A stretch of DNA of 64,000 nucleotides, from the NCBI GenBank assembly GCA_030752795.1, contig JASMDM010000065.1, positions 41,206 through 105,205 of the forward strand, written 5' to 3'. Position numbers and translations under genes: made by a program. Under the pieces are notes generated by a model. It was given only the letters and a program-made list of their open reading frames with translations. It made no database searches and had not been told where the DNA came from. This DNA comes from SAR202 cluster bacterium. GTDB lineage: Bacteria; Chloroflexota; Dehalococcoidia; Lucifugimonadales; UBA1123. Positions 1-7,946 of this stretch are shown piece after piece; positions within the stretch are counted from its first letter, which is position 1; every line of letters starts with the position of its first letter.

Positions 1-771
1 GATGCGATTATCGTCGCATCAATCTCGCTAGCCGACGATGGCGGTGACGAAGGCAAACTGTGGTCCATCGACGCTGAGACCGGCGATAATCTGTGGGACT
101 ATTCCACGCCGGGACCGATCTGGACGACGCCCGCGGTAGCCGACGGGCTCGTATACTTCGGCACACTGAATAAGCGCGTCTACGCAGTCGATCTGTCAGA
201 CGGCCAGAAGGTATGGGACTTCGAAACAGGTGGCGGAGTCGTTGGCACGCCCCTGGTTTCTGGCGGGCGAGTGTATTTTGGCGCCTTCGACAGCGTCTTC
301 TACGCGTTGGACGCCAAGACCGGCGCCGAAGCCTGGACGTTCACAGGGGCCGATAAATGGTTCTGGGGCGGCGCCATCGAGCTCGGAAACCTCATACTTG
401 CCCCTTCGCTTGACGGCAGCCTATACGCCCTGGATTCAGCGACCGGCTTGCCTCAATGGAAGTTCGAGACCGAAGGCACGATCGTCGGTTCCCCTGTCGT
501 CATCGGCGAACTTATCGCGGTTCCAATCGCGGACGGCGGCGAATCGAAGATATCGCTGATAGAATTTAACGGCAGCCCGCGCGAGGCGTGCAAGGTCGGT
601 GAAGACGTTCGGACGCCGCTGTTCGCGGATGGAGAACTGGTATACTTCGGCGCAACCAACCATTCGATTTGGGCGCTGCGGATCAAGCAAAACGGCAACC
701 CGGACGAAGAGTGGGTTTACTTTACAGATCAAGACGATCCGATCCCACGGGATCGTAGCAAGGCATGTTGA
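1..771 (+). CDS. PQQ-like beta-propeller repeat protein, 5' end outside window
   Basis: The frame is open from the first base to a TGA at 769-771, so only the C-terminal part (about 256 residues) is visible. It consists of repeated blades of the type 'LWSIDAETGDNLWDY', 'VYAVDLSDGQKVWDFETG', 'FYALDAKTGAEAWTFTG' and 'LYALDSATGLPQWKFETEG', each with the alternating Asp/Gly and Trp pattern of PQQ-type (BamB/quinoprotein-like) propellers. Such proteins are usually secreted or membrane-anchored scaffolds; no catalytic residues for a true PQQ dehydrogenase are visible in this part. It lies 16 bases upstream of yidC on the same strand, so it could be co-transcribed with it; an assembly role at the membrane is only an inference from that position. 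Confidence 0.8.
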   Translation, partial: DAIIVASISLADDGGDEGKLWSIDAETGDNLWDYSTPGPIWTTPAVADGLVYFGTLNKRVYAVDLSDGQKVWDFETGGGVVGTPLVSGGRVYFGAFDSVFYALDAKTGAEAWTFTGADKWFWGGAIELGNLILAPSLDGSLYALDSATGLPQWKFETEGTIVGSPVVIGELIAVPIADGGESKISLIEFNGSPREACKVGEDVRTPLFADGELVYFGATNHSIWALRIKQNGNPDEEWVYFTDQDDPIPRDRSKAC

Positions 772-787
772 GGACGGCTAGAACACA

Positions 788-1708
788 TTGGATTTCATAG
801 TCGACACTTGGAACTTGGCAATCATCCAGCCGATGATCAACGGCTTGGTATTGTTGTACAGCCTGTTTTTCAGCAACTTCGGCATCGCCGTGATTGCATT
901 CACGCTGGTCGTCAGAATGATAATGATCCCGTTGACGATCAAACAGAGCCGTCAGATCAAGTCGATGGGCGCCCTTCAGCCGCTGATGAAGGAGATCCAG
1001 GCAAAGCACAAGAACGACCGGCAACGAGCCTCCCAAGAGACAATGCGCCTATACAAAGACCATGGCGTCAATCCTCTGGGCTGCCTCGGTCCGATGTTCA
1101 TACAATTCCCAATATGGATCGGTCTCTACCAGGCCATCCTGCAAACGGTGCCTTCCAACCCCGAGAGCCTCGTTGGGTTGTCTCGGCATCTGTATGGATG
1201 GATTCCGCTGGTGCACAAGGTAGTGCCGATCGACAGCTCGTTCCTCTGGATGGACTTGGCGAAACCCGACCCATCGCCGTTCATCATGCCAATTCTGGTT
1301 GGCGGGTCGATGTTCATAATGCAGAAGATGTCGAGCATGCCCGCGGCGGACGACCGGCAGGCGTCGACGAATCGTATGATGTTGTGGATGATGCCTTTGA
1401 TGTTCGGCTTCTTCACGCTGAATTTTCCGAGTGGGCTTGCGGTGTACTGGGTAGTTTCGAACGTGATTGGGGTGGCGATTCAAGGGTTCATCACCGGATG
1501 GGATCCTCTGAAATCTCTGTTGGCCTTCGGGCGCGCCACCGAGCAGGTCGAGACGGTTGCCACGGCGCCGTCGTTGGCTCTACCTGCCGAGGAGACGGTA
1601 ATCGATGACGGAAATAACGATAACGGCCAAGACGGTGGACGAAGCAATCGAGCTCGCCCTAAAGGAACTCGACGCAGAGCGCGCAAAGGTCGAAATAGAC
1701 GTCGTTAG
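788..1708 (+). CDS. yidC: YidC/Oxa1 membrane protein insertase
   Basis: This is a 306-residue Oxa1-superfamily insertase that places proteins in the cytoplasmic membrane alone or with SecYEG. It has the five-helix core without the large periplasmic domain of Proteobacteria. The conserved basic groove residue is in 'TLVVRMIMIPLTIKQSRQ' (about residues 37-54), followed by the cytoplasmic hairpin 'MKEIQAKHKNDRQRASQE' and the 'NPLGCLGPMFIQFPIWIGLY' helix. The C-terminal tail is strongly basic (RRRARKGRNRRR), as in ribosome-binding Oxa1-type tails. The start is TTG at 788. The last 104 bases overlap the next gene, jag, in another frame, so the basic tail and the Jag N terminus share DNA. The yidC-jag pairing is a very common bacterial arrangement. 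Confidence 0.95.
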   Translation: MDFIVDTWNLAIIQPMINGLVLLYSLFFSNFGIAVIAFTLVVRMIMIPLTIKQSRQIKSMGALQPLMKEIQAKHKNDRQRASQETMRLYKDHGVNPLGCLGPMFIQFPIWIGLYQAILQTVPSNPESLVGLSRHLYGWIPLVHKVVPIDSSFLWMDLAKPDPSPFIMPILVGGSMFIMQKMSSMPAADDRQASTNRMMLWMMPLMFGFFTLNFPSGLAVYWVVSNVIGVAIQGFITGWDPLKSLLAFGRATEQVETVATAPSLALPAEETVIDDGNNDNGQDGGRSNRARPKGTRRRARKGRNRRR

Positions 1709-2240
1709 CAGGGGCAAAGCCGGCATTCTGGGCATCGGCAGCGAACCCGCCAAGGTGCGAGTAGCGCTGCTCGACGCTCCTTCCGATGTCGCGACAACGA
1801 CCACAGAGGTTCTCGACGAGATCATCTCGTTGCTCGGAGTCGATGTGGTTACGTCGTTGACCCAAGCCGACAAAGAAAACCTCGGCGGCCCTGCGTTCGA
1901 TATCGAGGGCGACGATGCCGGGCTGCTCATCGGCCGCAGGGGCGAAACCCTGAAATCGCTCCAATTCCTGGTCAAGTACATGGTCAGCCAAAAGCTGGGC
2001 GTCAACGCGAACCTTCAAGTGGATGTCGAAGGCTACCAGGAGCGACGAAACGAGGCTCTGGCCAACATGGCCCGCCGCGTTGCGCAAAGGGTCATGGACT
2101 CCGGAAACCCCATCAGCCTCGAACCCATGCCGGCCAACGAACGGCGAATCGTGCACCTGACTCTCGCGGACCACGCACGGGTGACCACGGAAAGCGCCGG
2201 ATCAGGCATGTCCCGCCAGGTGGTTGTTCACCTGAAATAG
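1605..2240 (+). CDS. jag: Jag/KhpB RNA-binding protein
   Basis: This 211-residue protein has the three-part Jag (SpoIIIJ-associated, KhpB) layout. A Jag-N domain covers about residues 1-52 ('AKTVDEAIELALKELDAE', 'GKAGILGIGSEPAKVRV'), a KH domain with the GxxG-like loop 'LLIGRRGETLKSLQFLVKY' lies near 100-120, and an R3H domain near the C terminus carries 'MPANERRIVHLTLAD'. Jag binds RNA and in Firmicutes, with KhpA, influences cell division and elongation. The ATG at 1605 lies inside the 3' end of yidC, which makes coupled translation likely. A stem-loop follows the stop codon. Confidence 0.93.
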   Translation: MTEITITAKTVDEAIELALKELDAERAKVEIDVVSRGKAGILGIGSEPAKVRVALLDAPSDVATTTTEVLDEIISLLGVDVVTSLTQADKENLGGPAFDIEGDDAGLLIGRRGETLKSLQFLVKYMVSQKLGVNANLQVDVEGYQERRNEALANMARRVAQRVMDSGNPISLEPMPANERRIVHLTLADHARVTTESAGSGMSRQVVVHLK

Positions 2241-2253
2241 TTGGAGCAACTTT

Positions 2254-2280
2254 ATCGCCGGCAACGGCTCTTCCGGCGAT
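2254..2280 (+). terminator. stem-loop after jag
   Basis: ATCGCCGG (2254-2261) pairs perfectly with CCGGCGAT (2273-2280) across an 11-base loop and is followed by TTTGCTT. It begins 13 bases after the jag stop codon. The U-tract is short, so termination may be partial. Confidence 0.55.
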
Positions 2281-2337
2281 TTGCTTCGTCGCAGAAACCC
2301 AATCAGGTTGCGATCATTCAGCCGCGGGCCCGGTGTT

Positions 2338-3171
2338 ATGTCGAATCGCATCCAACCGGATGTCGTGGTCATCGGCCACGTTTCGCGAGATGTGACCCAT
2401 ACCGGCCACGTCCTGGGCGGCGGCGCTGCGTACGCTTCGCTAACGATCAAAGCACTCGGGTTGCTCCCGGCGGTGGTGACTAGTTGCGGCCCGGACGTCG
2501 ATCTCAGTTCCGTGCTTCCTGAAATCCCAGTGCACGTGAAGCCCGCGGGCGCAACCACGACTTTCGTCAACACCTACGACGGTGGACGCCGGCGCCAACA
2601 AGTCAAAGCTGTGGCCGAGACATTGTGCGCGTCTGACGTGCCATCCGAGTGGCGTGCCGCGCCGTTCGTCCTCCTGACCCCACTCGTTCGCGAGATCGAT
2701 GACTCCGTCTTGGACGCATTCGGATCCCCGACTGTGGTGGCGTCCTTCCAGGGCTGGATCAGAGAATGGGACGACGACAGAGTCGTGTCGACCCGACATT
2801 GGGACGGAGGTCGCGTGTTGGACAATATCTGCGCCGCACAATTTTCGGACGACGACGGCGTAACGCCGGAGCAGATCGAAAGGTGGGCCGAACGGTGTCC
2901 GGTTCTGCTCCACACCAAGGGCGCATCCGGCTCCAGGGTTTGGGTCGATGGGGGCTGGTACGACCAGCCGGCGTTCCCCGCTCACGAAGTCGATCCGACG
3001 GGAGGGGGGGATGTGTTCTCGGCCGCGTTCCTGGTAAGATTCCAGGAATCCGGCGACGCGTTGGACGCGGCGAGGTTCGCGAGTTGCGCGGCGAGCTTCT
3101 GCGTTGAGCGCGTTGGCGCGGAAGGCATCCCGAATCGAGCGATGATCGAAGCTCGACTCAGCGGAGATTGA
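2338..3171 (+). CDS. PfkB/ribokinase-family carbohydrate kinase
   Basis: This 277-residue protein belongs to the PfkB family, which phosphorylates sugars or nucleosides with ATP. The N terminus has the family's early strand and glycine motif ('VVVIGHVSRDVTHTG', 'GGGAAYASLTIKALG'). The C-terminal anion-hole/catalytic motif is 'DPTGGGDVFSAAFL', where GGGD takes the place of GAGD and its Asp is the catalytic base. I chose ATG 2338 because homology begins there; an upstream TTG at 2281 would add 19 poorly conserved residues. It is somewhat short for the family (usually 290-320). The substrate cannot be told from the sequence, and the downstream crotonases do not suggest one. Confidence 0.85.
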   Translation: MSNRIQPDVVVIGHVSRDVTHTGHVLGGGAAYASLTIKALGLLPAVVTSCGPDVDLSSVLPEIPVHVKPAGATTTFVNTYDGGRRRQQVKAVAETLCASDVPSEWRAAPFVLLTPLVREIDDSVLDAFGSPTVVASFQGWIREWDDDRVVSTRHWDGGRVLDNICAAQFSDDDGVTPEQIERWAERCPVLLHTKGASGSRVWVDGGWYDQPAFPAHEVDPTGGGDVFSAAFLVRFQESGDALDAARFASCAASFCVERVGAEGIPNRAMIEARLSGD

Positions 3172-3215
3172 CTCTTTCGAGTCGTCCTTGGGTGGCTGCG
3201 GCGCAATGATCGTCG

Positions 3216-3224
3216 TGCCATAAT
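3216..3224 (+). promoter_or_regulatory. possible extended -10 promoter for the crotonase genes
   Basis: TGC followed by CATAAT matches an extended -10 element 120 bases upstream of the GTG at 3344. No convincing -35 is seen at normal spacing. Confidence 0.35.
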
Positions 3225-3343
3225 CGACCCGAACGTGCTGCAACATCTGCGATCGACGAAGCCCAGTGTCCGCGTCGACCTGGCGTGGGTAAACTGAACC
3301 GGGCGCCGCCCATCGCCAAGCCTTGAATCGGAAGGCGGAACAA

Positions 3344-4114
3344 GTGGACAACAAACGCGTTGCGTTGGAGCGTCGTGAAAGGCTGGCCGTGGTCACCTTG
3401 CGTGGACAAGGCGATGCCAACTTGATCGACACAACCACGGCCTTCGAAATCGCCGACGCGTGTGCCGAAGTCCGGCAAGATGACGCCATTTGGGTTGTCT
3501 TGCTGACCGCGACCGGCTCCGTCTTTTGCAACGGCACTGACGTCGAATCTTTTCGTACCTCAGTGGCAGACACGTGGGCCCTCGCCTCATTGCGGGTGTC
3601 CGAGATGGTCGCGAGCATCGAAAAGCCCGTGGTGTGCGCTCTCAACGGTGACGCCATCGACCAGGGCCTCGAACTCGCTCTCGCGTGCGACTTGCGCATG
3701 GCGTCTGACCAAGCGACGTTCGGCATGACGCAACTCGAACGCGGATCGATGCCGTGGGACGGCGGGACCCAGCGATTGCCCAGACTGATCGGGCGGAGCA
3801 GGGCAACCGAGATGTTGCTTACATCGAAGATGGTTTCAGCGGAGGAAGCCGCCGACATCGGGCTGGTCAACATGCTGGTCGAGCCGTCGAAGCTCAATGA
3901 CGCCGCGATTGAGCTCGCGTCGGTCATCGCCACTCACGGGCCCATCGCCCTTCGGTATCTCAAAGAGGCCGTGCTGAAAGGCCTCGACCTAACCGTCGAA
4001 CAAGGGCTGAGACTTGAAGCCGACCTCAGCTTCTTGCTTCAGAGCACGTCCGACCGGTCCGAGGGCCTCACGTCATTTCTGGAAAGGCGTAAACCAGAGT
4101 ACAGCGGCGAATGA
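3344..4114 (+). CDS. enoyl-CoA hydratase/isomerase-family protein, one catalytic Glu replaced
   Basis: This is a crotonase-fold protein of about 256 residues. The oxyanion-hole region reads 'VFCNGTDVESF' and the core motif 'EKPVVCALNGDAIDQGLELALACDLRMA'-like stretch is intact in overall form. The first catalytic Glu of classical crotonase is kept (QGLELA), but the second is Gln: 'FGMTQLERG' stands where hydratases have FGQPEILLG. The second oxyanion Gly-Gly-Gly is changed to DQG. It may therefore be an isomerase, a thioesterase-like variant or a non-hydratase member rather than a true enoyl-CoA hydratase. I prefer GTG 3344, which has GGAAGG eight bases upstream; TTG 3323 is the alternative. 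It is followed 16 bases later by a second crotonase. Confidence 0.85.
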   Translation: MDNKRVALERRERLAVVTLRGQGDANLIDTTTAFEIADACAEVRQDDAIWVVLLTATGSVFCNGTDVESFRTSVADTWALASLRVSEMVASIEKPVVCALNGDAIDQGLELALACDLRMASDQATFGMTQLERGSMPWDGGTQRLPRLIGRSRATEMLLTSKMVSAEEAADIGLVNMLVEPSKLNDAAIELASVIATHGPIALRYLKEAVLKGLDLTVEQGLRLEADLSFLLQSTSDRSEGLTSFLERRKPEYSGE

Positions 4115-4130
4115 CTCGTTCGGAGATCCC

Positions 4131-4868
4131 GTGGCCCAAGACGAACTGACAGTTCTATATTCGAAAGACGGCGCAGTCGCCCGCATCGTGTTGAACCGCC
4201 CTCGTCGGCTGAACGCGTTCAACGTCCAGATGCGCGACGATCTCTTCGCCGCGCTCGAAGCCGCCCGAGACGACCCGGACGTTCGCTGCATCCTGATCTC
4301 GGGAACCGGAGACCGGGCTTTCTGCGCCGGCGCGGACCTTACCGAATTTGGCTCAACCCCGTCTCAGGCCGTCGCTCGCCGGGTGCGATGGGAGCGCGAC
4401 CTCTGGGGATTGTTCTTGTCAATCGCGAAACCGCTCGTGGTCGCCCTTCACGGGTTTGTGATTGGTTCTGGCGTCGAGATCGCCTGCCTATGCGACATTC
4501 GAATCGCTGCCGAAAACGCGACGTTCCGTATGCCGGAGACAGCTCTCGGCATGGTTCCGGCGGCCGGAGGCAGCCAAACGTTGCCGCGCGTAATGGGGCA
4601 GGGCGACGCGCTGGAAGTCCTGCTCGCGAACGCGCAGGTGTCCGCCTTTCGCGCGTTGTCGACAGGCTTCGTGCATCGAGTGGTCGCTCCGGAGGAACTG
4701 GCCGATTCGGCACTAACGCTCGCCGAGCAACTTGCGTCGTTGGACATCAATGCCCTCGCGGCGATCAAGCAAGCTGTTTTCACCGGTATGGACCTCTCCA
4801 TGGACCAAGGTCTAGCCCTTGAACACCGGCTGGCGGCACGATTGATGACGGGAATGTTGGAACGGTAG
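4131..4868 (+). CDS. enoyl-CoA hydratase/isomerase (crotonase)
   Basis: This 245-residue crotonase has both catalytic glutamates in their usual contexts: 'GSGVEIACLCDIRIA' for the first and 'FRMPETALGMVPAAGG' for the second. The oxyanion-hole motif 'FCAGADLTEFG' is canonical. It is therefore a plausible active enoyl-CoA hydratase acting in fatty- or organic-acid breakdown. I chose GTG 4131, which has GGAG five bases upstream; the longer frame from 4014 would overlap the previous crotonase by 100 bases. With the preceding crotonase and the acyl-CoA ligase that follows, it forms a likely acid-activation and beta-oxidation group. Confidence 0.9.
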   Translation: MAQDELTVLYSKDGAVARIVLNRPRRLNAFNVQMRDDLFAALEAARDDPDVRCILISGTGDRAFCAGADLTEFGSTPSQAVARRVRWERDLWGLFLSIAKPLVVALHGFVIGSGVEIACLCDIRIAAENATFRMPETALGMVPAAGGSQTLPRVMGQGDALEVLLANAQVSAFRALSTGFVHRVVAPEELADSALTLAEQLASLDINALAAIKQAVFTGMDLSMDQGLALEHRLAARLMTGMLER

Positions 4869-4934
4869 TGGAAACGAAGCCGGTTTGGTGGTAGGCTATC
4901 GGTCGAAACTCCGACCGGGGGTCCGAATCAACAA

Positions 4935-6503
4935 ATGAATATTACCGAGTTTCTTACCATTTCGGCCGCCATCGTTCCCGACCGGCCCGGTATGGTTTTC
5001 GAAGACCGGTCCACCACTTTCGAGCAGCTGCAGACGCGCGTCAACAAACTGGCCAACGGCATGGCCGATCTGGGAGTCGGCGCGGAGGATCGAGTCGCTT
5101 TCCTCCACGTCAACACAGATCACTACATCGAAGCCCTGTTCGCGACTTCGAAACTGGACGCGGTGTTTGTCCCTCTCAATTTCCGCGCCCGAGGCGAAGA
5201 GTTGTCGTACATGATTAACGACTCAACGCCCAAGGTCCTGTTCGTGGGCCCCAGGTATGTTGACATGGTCAAATCGTTCGCCGACGGCATCGAGAGCGTC
5301 AAACACGTCATCGTCATGGAGGGCGAACCCCAAGATTTTCTGGCCTACGACAACGTGGTGACTGAAGCCTCCGACGACGAGCGTTTCCCCGAATCCGCCG
5401 ACGACGATCTTGCCGTCATCATGTTCACCGCCGGGACTACCGGATTCCCGAAAGGCGTGATGCTCAGCCATGAAAGCTTCTCGTCGTACATTCTCAGCAA
5501 CGTGACGCCAGCGGACCCGGACATCGAAGAACGCAACATCTTGACCGTCCCTCTCTATCACATCGCCGGTATGCAGGCGGTGGTTTCGGCGGTCTATGCC
5601 GGGCGCACGCTGATCATCCAGCGTCAGTTCGACGCCCTCGGTTGGATGAAACTCGTCGAACAGCACCAAGTCGACCGCGCGATGATGGTTCCGACGATGT
5701 TGAAGCTCCTCATGGACCACGAAGAATTTCACACACACGATCTGAGCAGCCTCCAAGTCATCACCTACGGCGCGGCGCCAATGCCGCTCGAGGTGATCAA
5801 GCGCGCGATCCAAGAACTGCCAAACGCGCACTTCATCAACGCGTTCGGACAGACTGAGACAGCGGCCACGATCACGATGCTGCCTCCGGAAGATCACGAC
5901 TTGACCGGAACGCCCGAGGAGATCGAGCGCAAGCTCAAGCGATTGTCCTCAATCGGAAAGCCGCTGGTTGACGTCGACGTGCAAATCGTCGACGAAGACG
6001 GCGAGCAGTTGGCCGTTGGCGAGACCGGCGAAATCGTCGCGAGCGGCGCGCGCCTGATGAAAGGGTACTGGCACATGGAAGCCGCCACTGCCGAGGCAAT
6101 CCGCGGCGGTTGGCTCTACACAGGAGACCTCGGGTACATGGACCCTGACGGCTACATCTTCCTGTCAGGCAGGGCCAAAGACTTCATCAAGCGCGGCGGA
6201 GAGATGATCTCGCCCGAAGAAGTCGAGCAGGTACTGCAGTCGCACCCGGCAATCGACGAGGCCGCGATCATCGGCATTCCCGATCTCGATTGGGGCGAAC
6301 GCGTCCGAGCAATCGTGGTTGCGAAACGGGGCCAGACGGTCGAGGAGGCGGAGGTCATCGAATACTGCCGCCAGCACTTGGCCAGCTACAAAAAGCCCGA
6401 ATCCGTCGTGTTGACTGATGAGCTTCCTCGCAACCCGTTGGGCAAGGTCCTCAAGCGAGTTCTGCGCGAACAGTTCGACGCACCGATCGGAGCCGCGGAC
6501 TAG
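4935..6503 (+). CDS. AMP-forming acyl-CoA ligase
   Basis: This 522-residue enzyme of the ANL superfamily activates a carboxylic acid to acyl-AMP and then acyl-CoA. The P-loop motif is 'MFTAGTTGFPKGVMLSH' (about residues 163-179), the adenine-binding motif 'INAFGQTETAATI', the hinge region 'GWLYTGDLGYMDPDGYIFLSGRAKDFIKRGGE' in part, and the catalytic lysine lies in 'RNPLGKVLKR' near the C terminus. Length is normal for medium/long-chain or aryl-CoA ligases. The substrate is not deducible. It stands 66 bases downstream of a complete crotonase on the same strand, consistent with one catabolic operon. Confidence 0.92.
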   Translation: MNITEFLTISAAIVPDRPGMVFEDRSTTFEQLQTRVNKLANGMADLGVGAEDRVAFLHVNTDHYIEALFATSKLDAVFVPLNFRARGEELSYMINDSTPKVLFVGPRYVDMVKSFADGIESVKHVIVMEGEPQDFLAYDNVVTEASDDERFPESADDDLAVIMFTAGTTGFPKGVMLSHESFSSYILSNVTPADPDIEERNILTVPLYHIAGMQAVVSAVYAGRTLIIQRQFDALGWMKLVEQHQVDRAMMVPTMLKLLMDHEEFHTHDLSSLQVITYGAAPMPLEVIKRAIQELPNAHFINAFGQTETAATITMLPPEDHDLTGTPEEIERKLKRLSSIGKPLVDVDVQIVDEDGEQLAVGETGEIVASGARLMKGYWHMEAATAEAIRGGWLYTGDLGYMDPDGYIFLSGRAKDFIKRGGEMISPEEVEQVLQSHPAIDEAAIIGIPDLDWGERVRAIVVAKRGQTVEEAEVIEYCRQHLASYKKPESVVLTDELPRNPLGKVLKRVLREQFDAPIGAAD

Positions 6504-6549
6504 GCGACAGATCCGGCTTCAGTCTCGATTCACGATTTCCCGCTGGCGA

Positions 6550-7821
6550 TTAGTTCGCTGGCGCTTCGATTTTGTCGAAACCGGTGTACGGCCTGAGAAC
6601 CTCTGGGATGACGATCGAGCCGTCTTCCTGTTGGTAATTCTCCAACACGGCGATCATGACTCGGGACAATCCCAGTCCGGACCCGTTTAGCGTGTGCACG
6701 TAGCGCGGCCTGGCGCCCCGCTCGGGCCGGTATCGGATCATGGCGCGGCGAGCCTGGTAGTCGGTGCAGTTCGAGCACGAGCTCACCTCCAACCACTCTT
6801 CGGCGCCTGGGGCCCACATCTCGACGTCGAACGCTTTAACCGCTGGCGCGGACAAGTCGCCGGTGCAAAGCTCCAAGACTCGATACGGGATTTCCAGCGC
6901 AGCAGCGACGCTCTCGGCATCTGCGACCAGCTTCTGAAGCTCGTCGCTGGACGAATCCGGCTCGACGAACTTGTACATCTCTACCTTTTCGAACTGGTGG
7001 ACTCGTTTGATGCCTCTCGTATCCCGCCCCGCCGAAAACTTCTCCCGCCTCCAGCAAGGCGTGTGTGCGACGTAGTACAAGGGCAGGGCGCCCGCTTCGA
7101 GGATCTCGTCTCGATGGAGGCTCGTAATGCCTGGTTCCGCTGTCGGCAGCATCCACAGGTCGTCTTCCTCGTCGTGGTACATCTCTTCCTGGAAATGGGG
7201 CAAATGGCCGCTCGCGGTCATCGTGTCGCGTCCAACGAGGTACGGCAGGTACACTTCCGTGTATCCATGCTCTCTGCCGTGGAAGTTGAGCATCCACGTG
7301 ATCAGAGCCCGCTGCAACGTCGCGCCCTTGCCGTGGAGGACGTAAAACCGTGAGCCTGAAAGCTTCACCCCGCGCTCAAAGTCAATCGCATCGAGCGAGG
7401 GTCCAAGCTCCCAGTGGGGTTTCAGTTCGAAGCTCTTCTCAGGCGCGATCCCAACCGAGCGAACGACGATGTTGGCGGTGTCGTCGAGTCCGATTGGAGC
7501 GTCGTCTTGCGGAATATTCGGAATTGAGAGCAGCCTCTCTTTGAGGACATCGTCGAGCTCGCGCAGCACGCCTTCGAGTTCGCGGATGCGACCTCCGACC
7601 TGGCGCATTTCGTCGATCAGTTCCCGCGGCTTGTCCTTGGACTTGCCGATCTCGCGGCTGACGTCGTTACGGCGAGCCCGTAGTTCGTCGGCCTCGGAGA
7701 TAGCCGAGCGCCGTTGTCGGTCGAGGTCGAGCACGTCGTCCAACGGAGCGTCGTAGCCCCGGTTTTTCATGGCAGTGCGAACCAGATCGGTCTGGTCTCG
7801 AATGATCTCAATGCTTATCAA
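6550..7821 (-). CDS. serS: seryl-tRNA synthetase
   Basis: This 423-residue class II synthetase charges tRNA-Ser. The N-terminal arm is a long charged coiled coil (about residues 30-105, 'RRSAISEADELRARRNDV'), as expected for binding the long variable arm of tRNA-Ser. Motif 2 is 'TRGIKRVHQFEKVEMYKF' and motif 3 is in 'GSGLGLSRVMIAVLENYQ' with 'IVIPEVLRPYTG' at the end. The start is TTG at 7821 with AAGGTGA upstream. It follows a SelA-like PLP enzyme by 125 bases on the same strand and may share its promoter. Convergent with the acyl-CoA ligase gene, 46 bases apart. Confidence 0.96.
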   Translation of the reverse strand: MISIEIIRDQTDLVRTAMKNRGYDAPLDDVLDLDRQRRSAISEADELRARRNDVSREIGKSKDKPRELIDEMRQVGGRIRELEGVLRELDDVLKERLLSIPNIPQDDAPIGLDDTANIVVRSVGIAPEKSFELKPHWELGPSLDAIDFERGVKLSGSRFYVLHGKGATLQRALITWMLNFHGREHGYTEVYLPYLVGRDTMTASGHLPHFQEEMYHDEEDDLWMLPTAEPGITSLHRDEILEAGALPLYYVAHTPCWRREKFSAGRDTRGIKRVHQFEKVEMYKFVEPDSSSDELQKLVADAESVAAALEIPYRVLELCTGDLSAPAVKAFDVEMWAPGAEEWLEVSSCSNCTDYQARRAMIRYRPERGARPRYVHTLNGSGLGLSRVMIAVLENYQQEDGSIVIPEVLRPYTGFDKIEAPAN

Positions 7822-7946
7822 TCTTCACCTTCGTGCAGGAGGATTTCGTTTGCCGAGAGCGCCCGACAAATTGACGTCGCGGTCAGCGCCGATCGAATAC
7901 GGTCTCGCTGAGCGGAGTTTTCTTTGAGTCCGAGAGCTATGCCGGA

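Noticed and set aside
2440..3933. 497-codon open frame on the minus strand
   Set aside because: It lies antisense to the PfkB and crotonase genes, has low-complexity Ser/Ala/Arg composition and no family motif. It is a by-product of high GC codon use.
7822..7946. T-box riboswitch ahead of serS
   Set aside because: The gap is only 125 bases and I see no TGGNACC-type T-box sequence or specifier hairpin.
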